From positions 3,286,001 through 3,350,000 of the forward strand of contig NC_085920.1 of NCBI RefSeq assembly GCF_035222485.1: a stretch of DNA of 64,000 nucleotides, written 5' to 3'. Below the pieces are notes generated by a model. The model saw nothing but the letters and a program-made list of their open reading frames with translations, had not been told where the DNA came from and did no database searches. The position numbers and the translations under genes are program-made. The stretch is from Podospora pseudoanserina (Eukaryota > Ascomycota > Sordariomycetes > Sordariales > Podosporaceae). Shown here piece by piece: positions 11,247 through 25,406 of this stretch (position 1 is the stretch's first letter; the number at the start of each line of letters is the position of its first letter).

Positions 11247-12643
11247 TTTGTCGACGACTTCTGTGCGTGCTTGCAATCGTCGCCTGTGAAGCCGTCAGCT
11301 GAAGGGTCGCCGAGAAGGAGTGACGCCGAGAAGGGGTGACGCCCAGCAGAGAGCCTACAATGGCTCGATGTTGGTGGCGGGGTACTTTTTAGAGAGCTTT
11401 AACGCGGGGGTGGGGCGAGGCACCAGCGCAACCTGAAGACCCTGGGGTAGCGAAAAGGAAAGAACCAGCCCCAGCTGGTCGATGCAGAGGAAGAACACAG
11501 GAAGAGAACACTTGAGGTTTGGTGGTGTTCTCAAAAGCTCTCAGTGGTGGCATTAAATTCCTAGACAAAAAGGTGCACGGGATGGATGACTGGCGGGTAG
11601 GTAGGCGAGCGGCCAAGGTTTGGATCACAACGGCGGCATATGTGTACGTGATAGACTCCACTCACACAGCTTGAGATTTCTTAGAGATCAGGAACCAAGA
11701 CACTGGAACCCGGGAAAGGAACGGGAAAGGGTCACTTGGTGATTACTAGCGGCTGAGATTCCTCCCTTGCCTTCAAGTAAGGGACAATCTCTCATTCGCC
11801 TGCAACATATAGGAAGGAATCAAATGACCCGGTATTAGGTTTCGGATGCCCTTTAGATTTGTTGACTTCCCACCAGTTGATACTATCTGGAGATCCAAGA
11901 TATTGGGGATCATATGCACCAGCAACTGACTAGTCAGCCACAAGGCCGTCGGGAAATCCAACCTCTTCCTCTTCCGAAGGAATAAAGACCTACGGAAAGC
12001 CTCTTCAATTTCCAGTTGATGTGTCCCTGAACCTTCATTACTACCCGACGGCAACTGGAAACACCATTCTGTCCCCAAGAGAGGCACCATCTGCACCCAT
12101 GCAAGGCTGAGCCACAGGGAACCCTGAGAAGCCAAATCGAAGGCCCCATCTGCGGGAGGCGGTGCAGCTCGGGAAAAGACTTGCTCAGTCTAACGAAATA
12201 TTACCACTCAGATTAACCACCATGCCACGACTGGACTAACGATTCTCTAGAGTACACCAAATCAGAAAATATCCTGGCCGATTTTCCTCTCCGAGCAGTG
12301 GTCTATCGGCCTTCTCGAACAAGGAGGCTTCAATCAGATCCCGTCCCGTCAACCCCTCGGTTCCACTGACTGACTCCCCTCCCACCCCGCAGAGAGAGCC
12401 CGCCAGGCTGGGCAGATGGCTAGGGTCACACAGCCTGCAGAAGGTTAGATCCCCTGGCACATGCGGTGGCCAGTCAAGGACCAACGCGGGAGACGAAATA
12501 AGGCATTTTCCGCTTTTGGTCTTGGGCCTTTTGGTGACCTCCCACGAGCTGAGCATGTTGGGTATGAGGGTACCCGGTAGAAAGAGGTACATACATAATA
12601 CATAGCCATAGTCATCCCGACCTCTTTATTTTGCTGCCGTGTG

Positions 12644-12687
<44 letters not shown>

Positions 12688-13258
12688 TACTGCTGCTGCT
12701 CGCCCTGCCTACCTAGGTGTTCATCCAGTAACCGCCAATAACGCCGTTTCCACTTCATCCCCGTATCCAGTCGCCGGCGGGGCAGCTAATCATCGCTTGG
12801 CAACCCCTCGTCCACCACCTTCCCAGCCCAATTGCTGCCAAGCCCACTCCTTGTGCATCTGCATCTGCCTCTTAGGTGCTCTGCCTCTATGCCTCTGCCT
12901 CTCTGCCTCCTCCTCGCGCCGATACCAACCTAAGCACACTCAGGTACCGACGCACACCGTACGCTCTGCCTCAAGCGCCTGAAGGCTTGTCAGCTCCCCA
13001 GCTCCCCAGCTCCCCCCTCAGCCGCTCTCTACCGTCGCACGCGCCGCCCTCCTTCTCCTCGCTCTCGTCACTCTCTTCCTGCGAACTAAAACACAGCCAG
13101 GGGCTCAGGACGTGCCAACACGACATACTGGCACTCGGACACCAAGTGACATCTTCCAGAAATTAAGGTTACTTGAATCGTGCTGCCCGCAGCCACTTCA
13201 GAGCCAGAAGCCTCCTCCTACTTTTCCGCTTCTTGTTTTTTTGCCAAAGCTCGGCACC
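11247..13258. other. Divergent spacer between E2 and CaM kinase, long pyrimidine-rich leader
   Basis: Two kilobases with no recognisable product. The open frames at 11389-11661, 11773-12135 and 12236-12592 on the minus strand show no domain and no clear ATG-exon structure. From about 12600 to the kinase start the plus strand is strongly C/T-rich with a (CTA)n run, looking like a long 5' leader with several upstream ATGs. Confidence 0.5.
12644..12684 (+). repeat. (CTA)n microsatellite
   Basis: About 13 pure CTA/TAC units in the probable 5' leader region of the downstream CaM kinase. Confidence 0.95.
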
Positions 13259-14931
<1,673 letters not shown>

Positions 14932-16777
14932 ATAATGATGCTGAGAATGTTGGGAGGGGGAGTGATGATACCAAAGTGGAGGGGATATACCGATTGACAC
15001 ACGAAGCGTGCGTGGCATAGCAGGACTTTTTTGGTTCTTTTTCCTTCTTGCAGGAGAATTTTGATCAGAGCAAGCCTGGTTAGTTGGTGCGTTGGTGGTG
15101 TTGGTACCTTTTTGTCGCGCTGTAAGAGGTCGGGTTGGTTAAAGGAGGAGGCAATTTGATGATTTTTTTGATTTTTTTTTTGGTTGCTCCAGGAGAGGGT
15201 TCAGTCAGTACCTGCCTCAAATCAGCTGTAGGGTTCATGATAGTCAACTATAGCCTATGTTATATCCTCGAGGTACCTATGTTGCGGTTGTGATGGGGAA
15301 TATTCTCAGCGGCTAGGTAGTTTGTCGATGTCGTTCGTTGGGTTCCACCGAAGTGTGTTTTTGGGTTTTACATGAATTTTGTTTTTGATGATCACCTCGT
15401 ATTGTTTATGCCGGATCGCTCGGATATAAGTGGGGATGAAAGAGGGATTATCTTTGAGAGGTACCAACCGATTACTGTCGAGGTTTAGGGCGCTTGTCAG
15501 AGAAGGATGAAGTTGGGTGATTGTCAAGATGTTAAAGAGGTGGTTAAGGGTGGGAGTACGTCACACAGGTTGCATGATGATGGCTTGCTGAGTTCAGTTA
15601 CAAGATAGATACAGCAAGGGGAGCACAAATATCTGGGTTGTGGTACGTACCCAGCCGTCTTTGCTTCCAGTTACTACATACTACCCCCTCAAGCTCGAAC
15701 GCAACAATAACAGCCCGGGGTGGTGATGAGCCCATGCCATGCCAGATGGCATATCAATCCGTTCGTGCTACGATATTCCATCACCCTACTACACCCGACA
15801 GGCATGGAAGAAGAAGAACCGAAAAGCATGGAAAGTCTTGGTCTGGGTGGTTATTTTTGTTCCCCGAACAACAAGTTTGATTAAGAACCGCCACTTCATA
15901 CAATCTATCAATCGAAGGAGCAGCCCAGTTTATCGAACTTAATTACCACGTGAAACGCCGAAAGGTCGCACAAAGGATTGCCCACTATCACCTTCAGCCT
16001 CACCTGTGATGGTCTGAGGGGGGGAATGAAGCGGCTGTGTGGGCTGGAGGCGCCCCACAGACAACAACAAGAGAGTAGCCCACCGGGGCTGTCTCACACA
16101 AGCATCAGAGGACAGAAGGGTGCATTGGAGACAAACTATCTCCTCACTGATGAAAAAAAAACTGTACATTGAGATCAAAAGATGAACTGCAAAACTGCCG
16201 ACATCGTGATTTGAAACCCCTTCAAAGACTTCCTATCTACTATCCTACCTGAGCCTACCATATACACAATCCACAAAAACAACACAAAACACAAACACTT
16301 GAAGAAGCAAATCGTTCTCTCTTGGACTTGTTGTAGCAAGTAATAACCTCAAACCAATGCTCCCTCGCTCCATGCGCCTTGCTCCTAAAACGCTAAGCAG
16401 TTGTTGTAGTTGTTGTACAATAGGTAAGTGTTACTCTTCCCAAATCTCTCCTCCCAAATCGAGCACACACACACACGATCCAAAACTCTGTACACAGTGG
16501 CCACCACCCATCCATCCCCCTTGCCACTTCCTCCCTCCCCAAATCCAAGAATGTACAAGTCCTTTCCCCTCCCTCGACTCTCCCTCCTTCCAGTTTTTGA
16601 AACAATCCCTCCTCCACCCACCCCTTGCCTGATGCATGAATGCTAATTGCCTGTTGTCTGTCGAATAAAGTCGCTTAAAAAAAGTAATAATTCCTCCCAG
16701 ATATCATCTCGTTATTGTTGTAGCGCCCGTTCGTAAACATCGTAAAAGTAGTAGAACAAAAATTGTGAAAACAAAAA
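14932..16777. other. Spacer, convergent 3' flanks
   Basis: 1.8 kb between the convergent kinase and unknown-protein genes. Open frames are short, without domains or codon bias. Nothing recognised. Confidence 0.6.
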
Positions 16778-17986
16778 TCAGGAAAGCTCCGCCATGACCT
16801 CCTCGCAAAGCTCCTCATATCGCGTCGGATCAAACCTTGTCCTCTCCCAGTTCATCTTCCGTAACCTCTCAATCCTGGCTTGCTTATCCTCCACCTCACT
16901 ACTCGCCCTAGCACGAGCAGCAGAGGCAAGATTTGGCGACCTGAGCCACTGGTCCACATTGGCGGAATGACGGTTGAGTTGTTTTCGGAGACCGGAGAGG
17001 TGTTCGCAGCAGCGGTCGACAGTCTGGGAGATCATGTACGCGTTTTCGTCCTCTTCCTCTGACGTCACTGATGAGGGGGATGCTAATGACGAGTCGTCAT
17101 GCTCGTCTTCGCTTTCGTGAATGGTGTGTAATGGATATTCGACCTCTTGGAACCTTTCCTGGAACTTGGGGCTTACTGGCAAGTCGGGCAGCTTTTGCGA
17201 GAGGACTGGTGAGGAGAAGTAAAAGTCGTCAAATCCGAGGGTGGGTGAGTCTGGGCGGATCATGGGCTCTGGAATGTTGATCTGGATGGGTTCCTCCTTG
17301 GGGAGGGAGAAAGAGACCTTCTTGACACGTTTGGGGGAGATATCCCTGCTGCAGCTATCTTCGCAAGATGAAACGGACTCGGTGGGTGTCTCTGGGGTCC
17401 AAGCTCGAGAGCTGCTAATGGAACTTGATGGCGAGTGGCAACTCGAGCCTCGTGACGACATGGATGAGCTGGATCGTGCTTTACTGACGACGGATTCCTC
17501 GGCAGCGTTGATGAGGGCGGATGCGCGATTAAAGTGGTTGCGGGCTTGCTGAAGGGTGTCGGTTCTGTGTGAGCTTGATGGGAGAGGTCGGGCGAGAATC
17601 TCCAATGAAGTGGCGGCATAGAAGTGAAGATAGATCAGATATACTGGCTCAACCTGAGACTTGCCCTTGATGGCGTTGAGGATTTCCACACATCGTGCTG
17701 AGCAGGCCCTGTATCTCTTCTCGATGTGGTGTCTCTTGATCTCAGCGATGGCTTTCCTCCACTCTGCTGATGAATAGGGAATCATTGGAAGAGGTGCTGG
17801 TGCTGGAAGTGAGAAGCGCTTGACCGGCTTCGGACGCTGTGATCGGTAACTCTGCCATGTGTCGGTATTCTGTGTGGATTGGCGTCTGAGCTTTGGCGCC
17901 GTCTCTGATGTTGGTGATGTGTTGTTGGACGGAGGCGGCATCCAGCTCGCTCTGTTGCCGAGCATCAAGGGAATGAGTCCAGGCAT
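16778..17986 (-). CDS. Unknown fungal protein with N-terminal helical domain
   Basis: Single-exon frame of 402 residues from the ATG at 17986 (MPGLIPLMLGNRASW). The frame stays open to 18124 upstream, but only a TTG is available there. Not recognised as a named family. Visible parts: S/P-rich start; a helical block about 60-150 (EWRKAIAEIKRHHIEKRYRA ... VYLIYLHFYAATSLEIL ... ARNHFNRASALINAAEE) that looks like TPR- or MIT-type helices; a long Ser-rich acidic middle; and a C-terminal helical segment with a conserved-looking end (MNWERTRFDPTRYEELCEEV). Third-position bias matches neighbouring real genes, supporting coding. No signal peptide or membrane segment. Confidence 0.75.
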   Translation of the reverse strand: MPGLIPLMLGNRASWMPPPSNNTSPTSETAPKLRRQSTQNTDTWQSYRSQRPKPVKRFSLPAPAPLPMIPYSSAEWRKAIAEIKRHHIEKRYRACSARCVEILNAIKGKSQVEPVYLIYLHFYAATSLEILARPLPSSSHRTDTLQQARNHFNRASALINAAEESVVSKARSSSSMSSRGSSCHSPSSSISSSRAWTPETPTESVSSCEDSCSRDISPKRVKKVSFSLPKEEPIQINIPEPMIRPDSPTLGFDDFYFSSPVLSQKLPDLPVSPKFQERFQEVEYPLHTIHESEDEHDDSSLASPSSVTSEEEDENAYMISQTVDRCCEHLSGLRKQLNRHSANVDQWLRSPNLASAARARASSEVEDKQARIERLRKMNWERTRFDPTRYEELCEEVMAELS

Positions 17987-20875
17987 GGTGGGCGACGATT
18001 GGCGAAGCTTTCCAGTCTGGTCTCGTTGGGTGCCGGCAGATGATGAGTTAAAGTTGGATATGTGCCTTCCAAGGGAGCCGGTGAGAGAAAGCTGAAGTGA
18101 GACTCTCCACGCGCAAGGAGGCAAGGCCGATAGATATTGCTAGTCACGGTTGGTCAGGACAGGCATGCGCCCTGCTTTGACTGTAATGAAAGCCGAAGGG
18201 GCCACAGGAGATGGCCGAACACGACGCTGATGGCAATTCCCTTTCGGTAAATTGGGGTGGGTTAGGACAGGGAGCCCTGAGATGAGACGAGTGTTTGACA
18301 GCTCTTGACAGTTGACTGAGGGTCCGGAAGAGGGTCCGGCTGGATTTTAGCTCTTCCCAAGCAGGCGGGAGCCCAAGCTTCTGGAAGGTCTCTCTGGTAA
18401 ATTGGATGCGATGCTGTGTCAATTTGGGAAATGCGTCCGAAGTCCCCGGGGCCCAGATGCGGGCAACGGAGGTGTGGGACTGGCACGGGACGGCGGACGG
18501 CCGGATGGTCAGTGATCACCGGTGCTGCGAAACGGGTGTCAGGTGTATGTAAGGGTCCGGGAGTCCGGGACCGTCTTGAAAAATATTAGCCTGATCCGGG
18601 ACCAGTTGACCAGAGTTGACCAGAGAATGTCGGAAACACGGGGTGCGGTTGGGCGTCCAGGCGGCTGAATTGATCCAGAAAAGGTCAAGGAGTGGATTTC
18701 AACGGCGACCAAACGCGTTGAGATGGATAGGATGGGACGAAGCTGAACAAACACACTGGCGGCGGTGAGAAAGAGCGAATTCCAAGTTGTTGGTCGAACG
18801 AATGTGAGGCCAGGTGATGAAGCAAACAACGGCAGACCGAGTTCCTTCCAGAACAAAACCAGAACCAAGAAAGGAGGACTTGCTGGGGACGAGAGCGAGG
18901 GGATTCAATTTTTATTATGGATCACCTCACCCACCCACGCGCGCGCGGTGCCAGAAGGACACAGAGTGACAGGAGGCGTCATCTTGTGCCTTCCAGCTTC
19001 CTAGCTGCATGACGCCAGAGAATCGGCGCAATTTTTCTGCAGGCCCCAGCAGAACACCAGTGGCTGGATGGCCGGGCCCAAGGGAGGGCTCGTGCTGCGA
19101 GCTAAAATTCCTGCAGGGGCTCGAGCCCGGGTCCCGTTCCCCTGAGCCCTAACACCAAACGGGAATAGGGGCACATCCCCCCTGAAAATGATCCTCTGTC
19201 ACCCCTGCTAGCTTTTGGGTCTCCCCCCCTCCCGGAACTGAACGCGAGTGGACAGTTTCGTACACGGCGTGGGTCGTGGGTCTCTCTATTGCTTCTTTTG
19301 GTTCTCGGGCTTTCTTCGTTATCTGGTTTTTTTTCCTTTTCTTTTTTTTGTCTTGCTTCAGCACCACGATCTGTGTCACGGCAAGCAGATTGTTTTCCGG
19401 TATCACAGCAGTCTCCCAACTCCCACAAGAACACGAGGGACCAGGGACTTCTCGTGGGAGGTGTGCTCTCGGAAAACTGTCTATGTGATAGTGATGATGG
19501 CGCCGCACAAATGCCTTCCCAGCTCACTCATCATTCATCCGAAAATCCGGCCTCTTCTCACCATACCAACCCTCACACCACACCTTAGACAACAACAACT
19601 CTCTCCTCTGCTTCCAACTCAGACCAAAGTCCGTTTGCATCAACAACTCCATATTTTGTTTGCCAGCGCCACACCTCGTGAAATAAACCGTTTGCATCGT
19701 GTTGTCTGTCTGTCATCTGTCATCTCATCTCATCTCATCTCAACTCTGCTTGCTTCTCACCCGAGCGCCACACCCGCGCAAATCTTGCCAATCCTCATCA
19801 CATCCAACTTTCCACAGCCTTCCACCATTCATGTCTCTTTTTTTTTTTTAGCCCTCATATCAATTCCCATGTCACGGTCTGTAAAACATCGACAATCAAC
19901 CATCTCTACCACTCTACCTTGGGCCTGGACCAACACCGAGATTTCGTGCAACCCCCCATCCTCATGCAAACCCCCTTCCCAACCCTAGTCCAGAGACGAG
20001 ACGGGAGCTCCCTATCAAAAAACAACCTTCGCTACCACTCATTATCAGAACGTCGTATCAACACCACCGACAACAACCCCGCGCCCCAGTGCAACCTCAA
20101 CAAACAACAGAGGGGCAATCTCAACCTCATACGGCACAGACAAAAGCCAGCGGCTCAGCATGAAGAACACTCAAAGAAAGGAGATGATGATGTTCAGTAC
20201 ATAAACACCGAATGTATATCCCCACCGACCACCAAGTTGTTTTCTCTGGGGCGACGGCTACGCCAACGTCCAATACCACAGAGAGGAGGAGGAGGGGGGT
20301 ATATGCCACCAGACTCTTCCCATTCACATCATTTCCATCCCACCACCACCACCACCACCACCACCATCGCTTCCAAAACTTACATCCCATTACTACCCAT
20401 AATAAACTCAAAAGTCAAAACACCAACCCAGAGCTATGACATTGTAGCTGCAAGCCTTCAACCGGAGAGCCCAAAGCCCAAAAGCCCTTGACCACTCCCC
20501 ATCATTCTCGCACCGCTATGACCCCTGCCAAGCACACCGGCTTCTCCCCCCAGCTCAAAACACCAACAACCAGCCGGCAGGGTCTTGCGTGTGTCGCAGG
20601 TTTTGTGGGGGAATCCTTGTTGATAAACTTCCATCGTGATCGGGATAGCGTCTCAGATTGGGTAACCACTAGACCAGTGGCGTGCAAAAGTACCCCAGAC
20701 TAGAACGCTTCCAGTTCTCTCTGTCCTAGTAGGCAGCGGTGTGGGCAGAAAAGTCACGCAACTTTTTAAATATACCGTCAAAAAAAAACATAGGCTGTCT
20801 AATATCCCGCTAATAGCCATCCCAACCAACTTTTTCAATGTATTTTTTGTTTCTTCATATCAAGACATCTCGACT
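17987..20875. other. Large spacer without a convincing gene
   Basis: 2.9 kb. The part upstream of the unknown minus-strand gene holds repeated GGTCCGG words (18321-18610). From about 19260 to 20500 the plus strand is C/T/A-rich with ATCTC repeats near 19725-19750 and a (CCA)n run at 20340; open frames of 246 and 190 codons lie here but begin at non-ATG codons or are low complexity, without domains. It resembles a transcribed leader more than a coding region. Confidence 0.5.
20339..20366 (+). repeat. (CCA)n microsatellite
   Basis: Pure ACC/CCA run in the large non-coding spacer upstream of the histidyl-tRNA synthetase 3' end. Confidence 0.9.
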
Positions 20876-23273
20876 TTAGTTCTCGGCCTTAACCTCCTCC
20901 CCCCCCTCTCCCTCCTTAGCCAGCTGCTCAACCTTCACATCCTCCCCCTTGATCCCCCCCACAACCCTCAACCCCTCCGCCTGCTCAACAATAGCATCTA
21001 GCTGCTTCTTCCTCTCAATCCTCACCTGCACCTCCTTGGTCAAGTTCTTCAAATCAATCAGCTCTCCCTCCTTCAGCGGGTGATCCTCCGGCAGACCCAT
21101 CTCCTTGATCTTGATCTTGCCCTGAGCCAGCTCGTCCTCTCCCAGAATAAGCGCAAACGGCACACCATTCGCCTCGGCAGCCTTGAACTGGTTTTGGAGC
21201 TTGGGCTTGACCTTGTAGAGGAACTCGGCCTGATTGAAAATGTTAGTCTGCGGCGACGGTGATAGACATTGTTAGTAAGAGTGGTGGTAATCTTACCTTG
21301 ATGTTAGCGTCCCACAAACGGGCCGCAATCTCACTTCTCTCCTTCAGTAAACCAGTAAAGTCCTTGCCGCCACCAAAGGCCATGACGAAGACATCAACCT
21401 CGTTTTTCCTCTCCTTCTTGGCCTGGTTCGCCCTCATGATGGAGAAGATACGGTCGATACCGAAGCTGATACCCACGCAAGGGACCTGGGTTTTGCCAGA
21501 GAACATGCCAACGAGGTTGTCGTATCTTCCACCAGCAGCGACGGAGCCAATGCCTACTGTCGGGTCATCAGAGCGATCCTCATCTTCCCCAGCCTTGCCC
21601 TTCTTCTTCTTGGACTTTTCCGCCGAGGCATCAGCAGAAGCAGCAGAAACCTTGGGCGCTGACCCCTCGGTGACAACTTCGTAGATAACTCCAGTGTAGT
21701 AGTCCAGACCTCTAGCTAGTGAGAGATCGAACGAGACACTGTGGCCGGCGTTGAAGGCGTCGAGGTAGGTGAAGAGGAGATCCATGTCGGCGAAACCTTG
21801 TTGCATCGAGGGGTTGGCGGCCAGCTCCTCGTCCTTTTGCAGCTGCTCGAGCAGGTCCCGCTTGCCCTTGAGCACGACGTACTTTCCGATCTTGTCGGCA
21901 ATCTCTGGCGCAAGTCCCTTCTCCTCGACCATCTCCTTGCGGACATCCTCCCATGGCATCTTGTCAAGCTTGTCGACGGCGGACGAGATGGGGCGGATGG
22001 AGGCCTCGGGAACACCACAGACCTGGAAGATGCCATCAAGAATCTTGCGTGAGTTGAGCTTGATGGTGTACTTTCCTTGCCAGCCAAGGCCCTCGAAGAC
22101 TTCGTTGATGATTCTGATCTGCTTGCGTGTTAGCAGTGGTCAGCCAGTAATGGCGATGAATACGCACGATCTCGGCGTCTGGGATCATTGGGTCGTAGAG
22201 TCCAGCGATATCGAAACTGTAAATCAGTTAGTGCTTCCTCAGACGGTTCTTGATAGTCTGTAATCTCCATCGCCCACGTACTCGCATTGATACTAGAACT
22301 ATGTTAGCCTTGCAGTTTTCAGGTAGTGAAAAGGGGCCGACTTACAAACTCTCTCATACGGCCCTTCTTGACCGCAGGCTGGTCTCTTCGGTAGACCTTC
22401 GCAATGTGATAACGCTTGATCTGTGAAATGTCCTTGTTCATTGCCAGGAACCGAGCGAACGGGACGGTCAAGTCGTATCTCAAACTGCAGAGCTCGCCGC
22501 CCTGATCGGCAAGGTCATACTGCAGCATATCTCGTGTTAGTTATGCCTTGTTCCCTAATGAGACATGAGGTGAGGCTGACGAACAATGAGCTTGCTATCC
22601 TCTCCATATTTCCCTGTTGGATGCGGTTTCCTAGTCAGTCATAGATCCTCGGTTTCTGTCATCGATATCGCCGTTTCGTACCGGCAAGAATCTCTAGGGA
22701 TAGTTGTTAGCCAATGCGCCAGCGCCCATGTCAACAAGGCTCGCATACCCTTCAACTCAAAAACAGGAGTGTCGATTGTTACACCGCCGTGGCGCTCTTT
22801 TGCCCAGTCAGCCCTTTCTCTTGTCCTTGGCATGCTTGTTCGTCCATTACATACTGAAGACGTTGGTGATGGTGTTGAAAATCTTCTCCCTAAGGACCAT
22901 GTCCGCGCCGGACCCTGCAGAAGCGCATTAGTATAAGCCGATATCGAGAAAGATACTCGGCCGAGTTCGAGATTGACGCACAGTCTCTGGTGCCCTTAGG
23001 GGTCCTATCATGGCATTGATTAGCTCACATGTTCAGGGTCGAGGATGTAGCACCAGAAAAAGCATAGGAGGTGCCATACTTGATCTCGAACTTGGGGGCC
23101 TTTGGCGCCATGTCTTCGATAGCGGGGTTGATGTCCTGGGGTCTCGGTGACGAGATGTGGAAGCACCGTCTGGAAGCGGGAGCGGAGAGGCAGGTTGGGC
23201 GGAAGGTCAATGTCGGGGCCAGTCGTCGTGATGGTCGAACAGACCGGATGGCATGTATCCACGAGCTCTGCAT
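20876..23273 (-). CDS. HTS1: Histidyl-tRNA synthetase, cytosolic and mitochondrial forms
   Basis: Class II synthetase charging tRNA-His. Eleven exons: 23273-23080, 23004-22982, 22914-22855, 22796-22749, 22693-22682, 22613-22585, 22519-22346, 22292-22282, 22216-22168, 22118-21297, 21247-20876; 597 residues. Several exons are tiny (23, 12, 29 and 11 nt), each forced by homology: e.g. [24 protein letters not shown] and REF-YQC-DFDIAG. Signature motifs: [21 protein letters not shown], motif 2 R-M-R-E-F-Y-Q-C-D-F-D-I-A-G, HisA motif [27 protein letters not shown] lysine-rich insert (K-S-K-K-K-K-G-K) precedes the last of these. The first ATG adds 54 Arg/Ser-rich residues that look like a mitochondrial presequence; the second (23111, [11 protein letters not shown]) would give the cytosolic enzyme, as in yeast HTS1. 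Confidence 0.95.
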
Positions 23274-25406
23274 TCAAAATGTGGCCGGTGGGAATTCGAG
23301 CGCTGCGGGGTGACTCGATTGTGCCTCGCCTTGTCGCAGGTTGACAGGAAAACCTTCTGCAACAGCTGCAAGGCTGATGCCTGACTAAGAATCCGAAAGC
23401 CATCTCATTGGCTGTTTCAAATGAATGTGAAGCGAGAGCGGGCGCCGCGACTTATCAGCGGCTGTCAATTGGTGCCCGGCTTTTGGAGAAAGTCCCACTT
23501 GGAAAATAACCCCGCCATATTTTTCCTTTGCCATATAAAACGACTTTAACACGATATTGAGATGAAGATTTCCTCCAAGATACCCGCTTGATTGTGCGCA
23601 TCCAATTGTATATTCTCAATTTACTCGCCAACACGGACTTGTATGCCCTAGAAGACCCCTTCCAGGAGGGACTCTTGAGAAGCCCATACCTTTCAAGACT
23701 CTACAAGACTCCAGACGACTCACACCACGATCCCCACATCCTCATACCTGCCACCACTTTCTCATCATATTCGGTCCTGATTCTCAGATTGGGAATAAAC
23801 TTCAGGAACGTCGGAAAAGAAACCGGCTCCGATCTAGCAAACGTTTCCGTAGCCGCCGCTAATGACAGGTCTACTGAACACAGTTGTGCTTCTAGGACTC
23901 AGCGTATTCAGAACCGACATGTACGAGGGACAATCACCCCCACATCGAGATGGCGGTCAACATAACAGCATGAGGCTCTGCTGTAGAACGTATACTCGGG
24001 TCCGTCGGATATCTTTGGTCGTCGAGGTGATTCTACTAACAAGTTACACAGTGACTCTACTGCTCAACTAAGTTGAGAGTGTGATTCATTTTCGCGGCCA
24101 CTGTATCATGGACCGACCCAAGGGATTATAAGGTTTCGGTAGCCGCATCCGATGTTGGACAAGTTGACATTCGTCTGAACGGACTTTTACCCCTTCTGTC
24201 AAAAGATGAAGAGAAGTGTCAAGTTAAAGATCGCCCTGTGCACCCCCGAATCGCATCCCGTGATAGTGGGATTTATACTGCAGAAGAGCACCACCGCCGG
24301 ACTGGTTCCCGTATTTCGCACTTGGCTCAGCAGCCCGCCGCCGCCTCTGCATCGGTCTGGAACAGCCAATCTCCTCCATGTTTGAACCGCCTTTTTTTAA
24401 ATTATTTTTTTTAGGTGAATCCTTGCAGTGGATCTGAAAGTGCCGGAGAAGGCTTGCCAAAAGAAGCTCGTCGCCAAAAACCCCTGGATTACGGTGGATA
24501 CGGCATAGACGGTCCGGTATACAATGGACAACACCGACTTTTATGGCGGTAGATGGTATCTACAAACTGTTGATGTTGCACTGTTGAGTATATCCGAGTC
24601 TTGTCCGATCTCGACAAAATCTATGGGGTTTTCGATCGCATTCTGGACATCGAATTGCGGGGAGAAATCGGGGTAAGACGGCTGAAAGTCCAGACTGACA
24701 CACTGGCAGCGTGGTAGCAACCGCTCAATCGCCCGGAGACGGGCGCCGTAAGCATGGCGCGAACGGGGTGACAGGGGAACGAATGCTGCCTCTTGGCATC
24801 AAGAGCTGGGATGATGGATAGTGGCCAAGAAGCCAAGGGGACCTGGGCTTGCTTCTGGCCTGCTTCGTTTGCTCTTTTGAAAGTTCCCATCTGGACCGAC
24901 ACGAAGTTCAAAACAAAGGCCTGCGCTCCCTTCAAGGCAGCAATAGCGCTTGATTAGAACGCCTTGCCGACAACCTTGCGGCGACTTACCCCTTACGCAA
25001 TTCCTCGTTGCTCAGGCTCTCACTTACGTACGCGTGTGGATCCAGTCCTACAGACAATTCCTTGTCGCTCAGTCGTTTGTTCCCCAAGGCTGCCACAGCA
25101 GGAGCTCCGATACAACGCAGGCAGTCAATATACCTCCCTTGAGAACTCGGGCTTCGGATCTGTTCGTTTTCCGTATCTTCTAGGACCAAGCTTGTTGTGT
25201 CCTTTACCCGCATAGGATCTACAGAGTCTTTGACAGATATCTGCTTAACACTTATAAGGCACAGCCTCTCTCTTGTTGTTTGTTTCCCTTTTGGACGACA
25301 TCAAGAACACGCGGCTCCACAAAGCCCCTTGCCCCTTTTCTGAGCACCCCAATGCTCTCTTGATTGGTATTAGCCAGTCCAAACCTCTTCTCAGAGTCCA
25401 TTCAAA
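23274..25406. other. Divergent promoter region between HisRS and ABC transporter
   Basis: 2.1 kb with only short domain-free frames. An out-of-frame minus-strand ATG at 23403 opens an upstream frame overlapping the HisRS start; whether it is transcribed is unknown. A TTATAA word near 25253 lies about 150 nt upstream of the ABC transporter start. Confidence 0.5.
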
